Shown here: piece by piece, positions 1-7,003 of the stretch
Numbering within the stretch: the stretch's first letter is position 1
How the letters are laid out: every line of letters begins with the position of its first letter
DNA from: Devosia faecipullorum
GTDB lineage: Bacteria; Pseudomonadota; Alphaproteobacteria; Rhizobiales; Devosiaceae
Length of the DNA: 64,000 nt
Direction of reading: 5' to 3'
NCBI RefSeq assembly: GCF_015158295.1
Contig: NZ_JACDXV010000002.1
Location: 537,001-601,000 of the forward strand
Translations under genes and position numbers: made by a program
Notes under the pieces: model-generated
Database searches by the model: none
The model's input: the letters and a program-made list of their open reading frames with translations, nothing else
Told to the model about the DNA's origin: nothing

Positions 1-1744
1 GGAGGAAGGTAGCTTCCGGCCCCCTTGTGCGCAGGTTTTCCGCCGCAGTACCGGCGACATTGACCAGCGACCCGCGCAGCATGGGGGTCGAGACGAAGCG
101 GGTCATGCCATGGCCGGCAGTGGCCAGGGCGGTCAGATCCTCGACTTCATCGGGAAAGAGGTCGGAGCCCACCAGGGTCGGCGCATCGAAGGCGGAGGCG
201 CCGAGGAATTCCTGTTGCAGATTGGCCTGCATGACCAGAACGACGATGAGCATGCTCAGCGCCATGCCCGCCGAGACCACGATGGCGGCGGCATTCTGCC
301 CGGCAGCGGCGATATTGCGCAGGGCATGGCGGATGATGCGCGGCCCCGCTTCGGGCAGGTGCGCGAGCCCGGCCTGCACCAGGCGGATGAAAACCTGGAA
401 CAGGATGGCCGCGACGGCGCTGGCAAGGCCGAAGCCGGCGACCAAAGCCGCGTCCCCGGTCATCAGCCAGGCGAGGAGGAAGAAGGCGATGACGGCAGCC
501 AGCAGCGGCGCGATCTGCCAGGAGAGCAGCAGCGCGCGCCAATCGACCGGCGGCGCATCGAGCCCCTTGGCGCGGAAGAGCAGGACCGGGCGGATGGTCT
601 GGGCCTGTTGCAGGGGCAGATAGGCGAAGGTGAAGGCGGTGACCAGCCCGGTTCCGGCAGCGATCAGCAAGGGCTGGAGGTGAATGGCGGGGGCCAGCGG
701 AATGCCGACGGCCGAGCCGATGGAGGGGATGATGAGATAGGCGACGGAGCCGCCGATGAGCAGGCCGATGCCGACGCCGACCAAAGCGAGGGCGGCCACC
801 TGGGCAAAGAAATGGATGAAGACGCGGCCACGCCCCGCGCCCATGGAGCGCATGACGGCGATGATGCCGGAGCGTTCGGAGATATAGGCGCGCATGCCGG
901 TCCATACGGATACGCCGCCGATCAGCAACGAGCCGAGCCCGACAATGACGAGGAAGCGCATGAACAGATCATAATAGCGCACCATCTGGCCCAGCCCGTC
1001 GCGGGCGGAGCGGATGGACCAGCCTTTGTCGCCGAAGGTCTCGGCGGCGGCGGCGAGGCCGGTTTCGAGATCGGCGCCATCGAGGCTGATCTTGTAGCGA
1101 TACCAGGTGCCCAGGCCCGGCAGGGGCGAGGAGCGGTCGCTGACCACGGCAAAGCCATCGGCGGTGATGAGCACCGGCAGGCCGAGGCGGAAACCGCGCA
1201 CCGGAGCGTCGGGCAATTTGCCCAGCGTGCCGCGCACCGAAAAGGTGGTGCCGCCCAGCCCGAACGTGTCGCCGACGCCAATGCCGAGCTGATCGAGCAT
1301 GACGGCATCGACCAGGGCGCCGGGATTGCCATCCTCTTCGGCGAGGAAAGCGGTGATATCCGCGCCCGCCGGTAATTGCGGGCTCGAAACCTGGCCGAAC
1401 AGCGGATAGAGCGGCCCGACGGCGCTGACATCGGCAAAGGCCTCGCCGTCCCAGGTCTCGGCGCGCAGATTGGTGTCGATGGTGTTGACCACGCGGCCCA
1501 GACGCTGCATGGCGGCGAATTCATCCGCATCGGCAAGACGGTCGGCGCGCGAGAGTTCGAGGTCGCCGCCCATGATTTCGGCGGCGCCGCTCTCGATGGC
1601 CCGGGTGATGCTGGCGCCTACCGAATTGACCCCGGCGATCAGGGCGGTGCCGACGGCAAGGCAGGTGACGAGCAAGAGAAAGCGGCGCAGATCGCCGCGC
1701 ATGTCGAGCAGGCCGATGCGGATGGCGGGCCAGAGCTTGGGCAT
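1..1744 (-). CDS. ABC transporter permease, FtsX/YbbP-like (partial)
   Basis: Reading leftward from the ATG at 1744 gives an open frame of 581 codons that runs off the window edge, so the C-terminus is missing. The protein starts MPKLWPAIRIGLLDMRGDLR. It has one membrane segment at about residues 20-42, a large extracytoplasmic region to about 255, and then clustered hydrophobic segments (LVIVGLGSLLIGGVSVW and others). This is the MacB_PCD plus FtsX layout of the YbbP family, whose members are usually about 800 residues. The start overlaps the stop of the upstream ATPase by one base (TAATG), so the two are translationally coupled and should form one complex. YbbAP-type transporters are generally assigned to lipid or lipoprotein-related export; the substrate here is unknown. 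Confidence 0.88.
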   Translation of the reverse strand, partial: MPKLWPAIRIGLLDMRGDLRRFLLLVTCLAVGTALIAGVNSVGASITRAIESGAAEIMGGDLELSRADRLADADEFAAMQRLGRVVNTIDTNLRAETWDGEAFADVSAVGPLYPLFGQVSSPQLPAGADITAFLAEEDGNPGALVDAVMLDQLGIGVGDTFGLGGTTFSVRGTLGKLPDAPVRGFRLGLPVLITADGFAVVSDRSSPLPGLGTWYRYKISLDGADLETGLAAAAETFGDKGWSIRSARDGLGQMVRYYDLFMRFLVIVGLGSLLIGGVSVWTGMRAYISERSGIIAVMRSMGAGRGRVFIHFFAQVAALALVGVGIGLLIGGSVAYLIIPSIGSAVGIPLAPAIHLQPLLIAAGTGLVTAFTFAYLPLQQAQTIRPVLLFRAKGLDAPPVDWRALLLSWQIAPLLAAVIAFFLLAWLMTGDAALVAGFGLASAVAAILFQVFIRLVQAGLAHLPEAGPRIIRHALRNIAAAGQNAAAIVVSAGMALSMLIVVLVMQANLQQEFLGASAFDAPTLVGSDLFPDEVEDLTALATAGHGMTRFVSTPMLRGSLVNVAGTAAENLRTRGPEATFL

Positions 1745-2445
1745 TAGCGGGCCACCGGCGTTTCGGTCAATTCGCCCTGCATCATGGTGAAGACCCGGTC
1801 GGCGCGGGCGGCCAGGGCCGGATCATGGGTGATCAGCACCACGGCGGTCTTGTGGCTGCGGGCGAGATCGAACATCAGATCGACGACCACGGCCCCGGTC
1901 TTCTGGTCGAGATTGCCGGTGGGCTCGTCGGCCAGCAGCAGGGGCGGATTGGCCACACTGGCGCGGGCGAGGCCGACGCGCTGCTGCTCGCCCCCCGAGA
2001 GGGCCGAGGGCCGATGATGGAGCCGCCCTTCGAGCCCCACGGCGGCGAGCGCCGCGCCGGCCTTTTCGCGGATCTCGGCCATGGAGAGGTCCGGTTCGGC
2101 GATTTCGAGCGCGAGGCCGACATTGTCGAGCGCGGTGAGGGAGGGAATGAGATGAAAGCTCTGGAAGACGATGCCCAAAGTGTGGCGGCGGAAGCGGGCC
2201 AGTTCGTCCTCGTTCATGGCGCCCAGGTCGCTGCCCTTGACCAGAACCGTGCCGCCGGTGGCCTTTTCGAGTCCCGCCAGCAACATGAGCAGCGAGGTCT
2301 TGCCGCTGCCCGAGGGGCCGACAATGGCCACGACTTCTGAAGGGGCGACGCGCAGGGAGACATTGCGCAGGATATGGAGCGGACGGCCGGCGATTTCGAG
2401 CGTGTAATCGACGTTGCGAGCGTCGATGATTGCCGCCTCGGACAT
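1744..2445 (-). CDS. ABC transporter ATP-binding protein, YbbA/LolD-like
   Basis: The 233-residue ATPase has a Walker A (GPSGSGKTS), a Q-loop (VFQSFH), a signature (LSGGEQQR) and a Walker B with catalytic Glu (LLLADEPTG), followed by the H-loop (LITHD). Size and motifs match the MacB/LolD/YbbA subfamily that pairs with FtsX-type permeases. I chose the ATG at 2445 because a purine-rich ribosome-binding stretch (AAAAGGGGAAA) precedes it and because family members begin close to the first beta strand; a start further upstream at 2628 would add 61 unconserved-looking residues. It is the first gene of the pair and is coupled to the permease by a one-base overlap. It energises the permease from the cytoplasmic side. 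Confidence 0.92.
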   Translation of the reverse strand: MSEAAIIDARNVDYTLEIAGRPLHILRNVSLRVAPSEVVAIVGPSGSGKTSLLMLLAGLEKATGGTVLVKGSDLGAMNEDELARFRRHTLGIVFQSFHLIPSLTALDNVGLALEIAEPDLSMAEIREKAGAALAAVGLEGRLHHRPSALSGGEQQRVGLARASVANPPLLLADEPTGNLDQKTGAVVVDLMFDLARSHKTAVVLITHDPALAARADRVFTMMQGELTETPVAR

Positions 2446-2727
2446 GAGATGTTTCCCCTTTTCCCCCCGGCGCCATCGTTTCCGCAGAAACGAATCGGCG
2501 CGCGCTCCATGTTGCCGTATCGCACTCCCCTGAAAAGGGGTTATTTGTGCTTCGGCTTGCTGGCATAAGTCCTTTGGAGCCGAGAATATTTCGTCATATT
2601 GAAGTTTTTTATCAATCAGTGCCGCCAAATCGTAACAAAGCCGTCAACGGCGCAATATTCCCACTGGTCTAGACCGGTCCGGGCTGGCACAGATTGAACA
2701 ATATCGAGCCCGAGGGGGGAGTGGAAC

Positions 2728-3243
2728 GTGAAGATCTGGTTGCGGGCGTTTGTTGCATGTCTGGCTTTGCAGATGGCGGCAATAGCGCCGGCCGTGGCGC
2801 AGGGTGAAATCGCGCTGCTCGAATCCTATATCGGCGACTGGCGCGGCGACAGCGCCCTGGTGGGCGTGGACAAGCACGAACCCTTCCGCTGCCGGCTGGG
2901 CGTGTCCAAGGGCAATCTGGGCCGCATCAATTATACCGGGCGCTGCACCCTGGTGAACGCGACGCTCTCGATCAGCGGCACCATCGCCTTCAACGAAAGC
3001 GCCCGCCAGTTCGAGGCGGTGATGAGCACCAATGCCGGCTATACCGGGCTGGCCGTGGGCCGCACCGCGGGCGACAGGATCAGTTTCGATCTGCGCGAAA
3101 AGCAGAAGGACCGGGCCGGTGGCGATGTGCGCATCGGCGCGCGGATTCTGCTCGTGGGCAATAACAGCATCACCGTGGATTTCGAGGTGGAATTCAACGA
3201 TTCGGGTGAAGTGCTGACCGCTTCGGTGCCGTTCAGCAGGTAA
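2728..3243 (+). CDS. Secreted protein of unknown function
   Basis: The gene has a GTG start with a strong ribosome-binding site (GAGGGGGGAG) just upstream. The 171-residue product begins with a clear Sec signal peptide (MKIWLR, then a hydrophobic core, then APAVAQ) with cleavage expected near residue 25. The mature part is a roughly 146-residue beta-rich domain with two cysteines (FRCRLG and GRCTLV) that could form a disulfide in the periplasm. I do not recognise a named family. It is divergent from the YbbA-like ATPase and stands alone: the downstream gene is on the other strand behind a repeat-rich spacer. No functional assignment is justified. Confidence 0.8.
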   Translation: MKIWLRAFVACLALQMAAIAPAVAQGEIALLESYIGDWRGDSALVGVDKHEPFRCRLGVSKGNLGRINYTGRCTLVNATLSISGTIAFNESARQFEAVMSTNAGYTGLAVGRTAGDRISFDLREKQKDRAGGDVRIGARILLVGNNSITVDFEVEFNDSGEVLTASVPFSR

Positions 3244-3280
3244 GGCTTCTGATAGCGGCGCTGGAATTTCCGGACCCAAC

Positions 3281-3301
3281 CTCCCCCTGAAGAAGGGGGA
3301 G
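3281..3301. repeat. Palindromic repeat, family B (degenerate copy)
   Basis: Perfect 8-bp inverted repeat CTCCCCCT / AGGGGGAG around GAAGA in the 284-base spacer between two converging genes. It resembles the better preserved copies near 6.85, 21.2-21.3 and 61.2 kb. It may also act as a weak bidirectional transcription end point. Confidence 0.55.
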
Positions 3302-3463
3302 GGACAGCAGGGGCCGAAGCCTCGGCTGGCGTTGAAGCTGAGTTTTCCCGAAAGCTCGGCTGCCGATTGTTGCCGTTCCATCGTCATTGCCGGGCCCATG
3401 GGTCGCTTCGCGCCCGACGATAATCTTGTCCGGTAATCCAGGGGCGGTGGGGCCGGTGCGTGG

Positions 3464-3486
3464 ACCACCGGGACAGGCCCGGCGGT
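3464..3486. repeat. Palindromic repeat, family A (CCGGG-ACARG-CCCGG)
   Basis: Imperfect inverted repeat with core ACCGGG-ACAGG-CCCGG. It is related to copies at 9923, 10001, 19150 and 37123, whose loops are CAAG-like and whose flanks read GGAT and ATGACGA. The rest of the 3244-3527 spacer holds no open frame I can support. Confidence 0.5.
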
Positions 3487-3527
3487 AACGAAAAAGCGGA
3501 GAATTCTGGGGCGTCGAGGGGCGATCC

Positions 3528-4808
3528 CTAAAGCCGCACCAATCCTTTTACATCCACAGGCAATCCGGTGGCGAAGCTCTTGTTGGCGGCGATGCCGGTG
3601 AGGATGGAGAGCGCGCCGTCGCGGTGATCGGCGCCATAACCGGGGCGGGGCGTGGCATCGCCGAAGATTTCCTCGAGCATGATCTTGTCGCCGCCGCCAT
3701 GGCCGCCTTCGCCATGCTGGACCGGCACGACGCGCGGCTCGCCATGGAGCGGGAAGTGGTAGAGCTTCACCCCCTTGGCCGCGCCCTCGGTTTCCGCGCC
3801 GGCGCCGGCATTGATGTAGGAATTTTCGTGCACGGTGAGTTCGAGCCGCCCGCCGGTGCCGTTGATGGCGACGTTGAAGCCCTCCCAGGGCGCATAGGCG
3901 TAAAGAGAATAGGTCATCACCGCCTTGTTGGCGTAGCGGACCATGACATTCATCGTATCCTCGATGGAAATGCCGTCACCGAAGACGTTCTGGTCGCGCT
4001 GATAGCCGTCTTCCTGCTCGGCGTCCCAGTAAAGGCCCTTCTGCACCGGCGTTGCGGTGAGGTCGATGGCGAAGGGATCGTCCTTGGCGGCCGCGATGCC
4101 GGTGGTGCGGGTATAGGGGGTGAAGACGCCGCGTTCCTCGGCATTGGCCCGGCCATAGAATTTGAGGTCGCCCATGGCAAAGACCGTGTCGGGCCTGGTG
4201 CCGAGCCAGAAATTGACCAGATCGAAATGGTGGGTGGATTTGTGCACCATGAGCCCGCCGGAATTGGCTTTGTCGCGGTGCCAGCGGCGGAAGTAATCGG
4301 CGCCGTGGCGGGTATCGAGCAGCCATTCGAAATGTACCGAGGTGACAGTGCCGATGGCGCCTGAGGCGATCAGTTCGCGCAGGGCGGAATTGTGCGGGGC
4401 ATAGCGGTAATTGAAGGTGACGCGCACCTTGCGGCCGGTGCGTTCGACGGCGTCGAGAATGGCCTGACACTTTTCCGGATCGGTGGTCATCGGCTTTTCG
4501 GTGATGACGTCGCAGCCCGCTTCGAGAGCAGCGATGATGTAATGGTGATGGGTGCGGTCGATCGAGGTGACGATGATGGTGTCGGGCTTGTGTTCGGCCA
4601 GCATTTTCTGGAAATCGCCGGCCTTGTAGGTGGGGAGCGGCTGGCCGGACAATTCCTCCACGATCACCTTGTTGGTGAAGTCCATGCGCACCTGATTGGT
4701 GTCGCAAAGCGCGACGAGACGGGATTGGTCGCGATGCGGACCCAGGATCGCCTCATAGAACATGCGTGCGCGACCGCCGGTTCCCACGAGGGCGTAGGTC
4801 TTGGTCAT
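3528..4808 (-). CDS. Gfo/Idh/MocA family oxidoreductase
   Basis: The 426-residue protein begins with a Rossmann fold (TYALVGTGGRARMFYEAI) and carries the family's catalytic Lys motif EKPMTT. A long C-terminal alpha/beta substrate domain includes KSTHHFDLVNFWLG. It is predicted to be an NAD(P)-dependent dehydrogenase acting on a sugar, inositol or related polyol; the exact substrate cannot be read from sequence. The ATG at 4808 is preceded by GGAGATGATCGA, a good ribosome-binding site, and a longer in-frame start at 5117 would add 103 implausible residues. It is transcribed divergently from a GntR/FCD regulator, which suggests local regulation and an inducible catabolic role with the aldo/keto reductase downstream of the regulator. 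Confidence 0.9.
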   Translation of the reverse strand: MTKTYALVGTGGRARMFYEAILGPHRDQSRLVALCDTNQVRMDFTNKVIVEELSGQPLPTYKAGDFQKMLAEHKPDTIIVTSIDRTHHHYIIAALEAGCDVITEKPMTTDPEKCQAILDAVERTGRKVRVTFNYRYAPHNSALRELIASGAIGTVTSVHFEWLLDTRHGADYFRRWHRDKANSGGLMVHKSTHHFDLVNFWLGTRPDTVFAMGDLKFYGRANAEERGVFTPYTRTTGIAAAKDDPFAIDLTATPVQKGLYWDAEQEDGYQRDQNVFGDGISIEDTMNVMVRYANKAVMTYSLYAYAPWEGFNVAINGTGGRLELTVHENSYINAGAGAETEGAAKGVKLYHFPLHGEPRVVPVQHGEGGHGGGDKIMLEEIFGDATPRPGYGADHRDGALSILTGIAANKSFATGLPVDVKGLVRL

Positions 4809-4865
4809 TCGATCATCTCCGGTCTCGATTTCATGGCTTGCCGCATCAGGGGGCGGCGCTGATCC

Positions 4866-4900
4866 GGTATCTACCATACAAGATTGCGGAGTGGTATAGC
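4866..4900. promoter_or_regulatory. Candidate GntR operator region
   Basis: The 217-base divergent spacer contains the dyad GGTATCTACC (4866-4875) and a related half site, GTGGTATAGC (4891-4900). FadR/FCD-type GntR regulators commonly bind short dyads built from TGGTA- or TGTA-like halves. The assignment rests on position and symmetry only. Confidence 0.3.
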
Positions 4901-5025
4901 TGTTTCCATGATCCCCATGCCGGTGGCGGAAATCGCCGCCGGAGCCGAGATTTCTGTGGAATCCGGCCCGGATGGGGGCGCATTGCGGCCATGGCCGCCC
5001 CATGGTCGCATAAAGGGAATCAGTC

Positions 5026-5703
5026 ATGGCCAGCAGCGCGCCGGAAATAAACGAAGAGACCATGGCGATGCGGGTGGTCGCGGCTTTGCGCGACGAGATC
5101 GTCACCATGGCGCTCAAGCCGGGCGACGTGATTTCGGAAAGCGATATTGCCGGCCGCTATGGCGTGTCGCGCCAGCCGGTGCGCGAAGCCTTTATTCGTC
5201 TGGCGCAACAGGGATTGCTGTTGATCCGGCCCAAGCGGGCCACTGTGGTCAAGAAAATCTCGCCCGACGGGGTGCGCCAGAGCCGGTTCATCCGCGAAAG
5301 CATCGAGGTGGAAATCATCCGTCGGGTGGCCGGCGATCCGGGGCCGGAGGCGGCGGAGGTGCTGGCGGGGCTGATCGCCGACCAGGAACTCGCATCCGCC
5401 GCCCATGACAGCCGCCGCTTCCACATCCTGGACGAATTGTTCCATCGCAGCCTCGCCCGGCTGGCGGGGGTCGAATATGCGTGGCAATTGATCGACGACC
5501 ACAAGATGCAACTCGACCGGGTGCGGTATCTGACGCTGGGCGTTTCCTCCAGCCAGCGGGCGATCGCCGAGCACAAGCGGATCGCCGAAGCGGTGGCCAA
5601 GGGCGATCCACTGGCGGCCGAAGCGGCCATGCGGGACCATCTGGCGCGGGCCGAAGTGTTGCTCACCCAGACCATCGAGGATTTTCCCGACTATTTCGAA
5701 TAG
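5026..5703 (+). CDS. GntR family transcriptional regulator, FCD domain
   Basis: The 225-residue protein has an N-terminal winged helix (residues about 15-80; SESDIAGRYGVSRQPVREAFIRLAQQGLL is the classic GntR recognition helix region). This is followed by an all-helical FCD ligand domain whose metal/effector residues include the E-x-E in RESIEVEIIRRV and the H in FHRSLARLAG and EHKRIAEAV. FCD regulators usually repress catabolic genes and respond to small organic or sugar acids. It is divergent from the Gfo/Idh/MocA dehydrogenase and 88 bases upstream of an aldo/keto reductase on the same strand, so it most likely controls both. The inducer is unknown. Confidence 0.92.
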   Translation: MASSAPEINEETMAMRVVAALRDEIVTMALKPGDVISESDIAGRYGVSRQPVREAFIRLAQQGLLLIRPKRATVVKKISPDGVRQSRFIRESIEVEIIRRVAGDPGPEAAEVLAGLIADQELASAAHDSRRFHILDELFHRSLARLAGVEYAWQLIDDHKMQLDRVRYLTLGVSSSQRAIAEHKRIAEAVAKGDPLAAEAAMRDHLARAEVLLTQTIEDFPDYFE

Positions 5704-5791
5704 GGCGCTCTGCCCGCTACCGACCCTTGTTCTCGAGGGGCGGGGCCAATAGGTTGCGCCCCAACAGCATCGTCCCGCCGGGAGAAGTCAG

Positions 5792-6766
5792 ATGAAAACA
5801 CGCCGTCTGGGCAAGACCGGATTTGAGGTGAGCGAGATCGGACTGGGCTGCTGGCAGCTCGGGGGCGATTTCGGGCCATTGGGCGATGAGACAGCCAAGG
5901 AAATTCTCGACGCGGCGCAGGATGCGGGCATTACCTTCTGGGACAGCGCCGATGTCTATGGAAATGGCCTCAGCGAAAGCCGCATCGGCGCCCATGCCAA
6001 GAGGGCGGGGGTCGTGGTCGCCACCAAGCTGGGCCGGTCGGGCGCGCTTTATCCCAATCATTACAGCAAGGATGGGCTGCGCCAGAGTCTGCTCGGCTCG
6101 GCGCAGAGGCTGGGCGTTGCGAGCCTCGACCTGGTGCAATTGCATTGCGTGCCGGGCGAAGTGCTGCGCGATGGCGCGATTTTCGGCTGGATGGACGAAC
6201 TGGCCGCCGAGGGGCTGACGCGCCATTGGGGCGCCAGCGTCGAGACCATCGAGGAAGGACTGCTCTGTCTCGAGCAGCCCGGCTGCGCCAGTTTACAGAT
6301 CATCTTCAACCTGTTCCGGCAGGACGCCGCCGAAATTTTGCTGCCTCGGGCGGCGGAGAAGGATGTCGGCATCATCGTGCGCCTGCCCCTGGCCTCGGGC
6401 CTGCTCAGCGGCAAGTTCTCCAAGGACAGCGTGTTCGAGCCTTCCGACCACCGCAATTACAATCGCGACGGGGCGGCGTTTTCGGTGGGCGAGACCTTTT
6501 CGGGCATTCCCTTCGATCGCGGCGTCGAACTGGTGCAGCAATTGCGCGGGCTCGCGCCCGAGGGCTTGAAGATGAGCCAGTTCGCCCTGCGCTGGATTCT
6601 CGACCATCCGCAGGTGTCCACGGTGATTGCCGGGGTGAGCAAGCCCGAACAGATCGCCGACAATGTCGCCGCCAGCGAGCGCAAGAGCCTGTTTCCGGCG
6701 CTGATGATGCAATTGGGCGAGTTTTATCGCACGGAAGTCAGGCCGGATATTCGCGGGGCGGTTTGA
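5792..6766 (+). CDS. Aldo/keto reductase
   Basis: The 324-residue TIM-barrel oxidoreductase begins MKTRRLGKTGFEVSEIGLGC, typical of the family. The catalytic tetrad is visible as Asp51, Tyr56 (DSADVYGNG), Lys79 (VATKLG) and His118 (LVQLHC). The C-terminal NADPH-binding part reads STVIAGVSKPEQIADN. It should reduce an aldehyde or ketone, or oxidise the corresponding alcohol, with NAD(P). It lies just downstream of the GntR regulator and probably works in the same sugar- or polyol-derived pathway as the divergent Gfo/Idh/MocA enzyme; that pathway link is inference. A family-B repeat follows about 85 bases downstream. Confidence 0.93.
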   Translation: MKTRRLGKTGFEVSEIGLGCWQLGGDFGPLGDETAKEILDAAQDAGITFWDSADVYGNGLSESRIGAHAKRAGVVVATKLGRSGALYPNHYSKDGLRQSLLGSAQRLGVASLDLVQLHCVPGEVLRDGAIFGWMDELAAEGLTRHWGASVETIEEGLLCLEQPGCASLQIIFNLFRQDAAEILLPRAAEKDVGIIVRLPLASGLLSGKFSKDSVFEPSDHRNYNRDGAAFSVGETFSGIPFDRGVELVQQLRGLAPEGLKMSQFALRWILDHPQVSTVIAGVSKPEQIADNVAASERKSLFPALMMQLGEFYRTEVRPDIRGAV

Positions 6767-6850
6767 GCCTATCGCCGCTGATGGTCTTCATATCGGTCTT
6801 GAACTCGTCAGGCTGGCGCGAACGCTCCATTTAGTGCTTTGCGGCTTCGG

Positions 6851-6887
6851 AACCCCCACCCTAGCCCTCCCCTCAAGGGGGAGGGGA
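6851..6887. repeat. Palindromic repeat, family B
   Basis: Runs AACCCCCACCCTAG then CCCTCCCCTCAAGGGGGAGGG. The second part is a near-perfect hairpin and the first part is a conserved flank. The same unit occurs forward at 21309 and reversed at 21231 and 61181. Confidence 0.75.
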
Positions 6888-7003
6888 CTGGATCGGGGCT
6901 CTCCCACGCGTCAATCATCTTGAATTTCGGTTCTGCCGAGGCCCTAGCGATCCTGTCTGCATGCACCTAACTTAGTGCTCTGAAAACCAAGAAGAGTAGC
7001 CTC

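Noticed and set aside
110..1375. 421-codon open frame on the plus strand
   Set aside because: It is antisense to the FtsX-like permease. The protein is Gly/Asp/Ala-rich without any domain, as expected for the reverse of a high-GC gene, while the minus strand carries recognisable membrane segments.
1..1744. Apparent lack of a single complete gene at the left edge, suggesting a pseudogene
   Set aside because: The minus-strand frame is open throughout with no internal stop; it looks broken only because its end lies outside the window.
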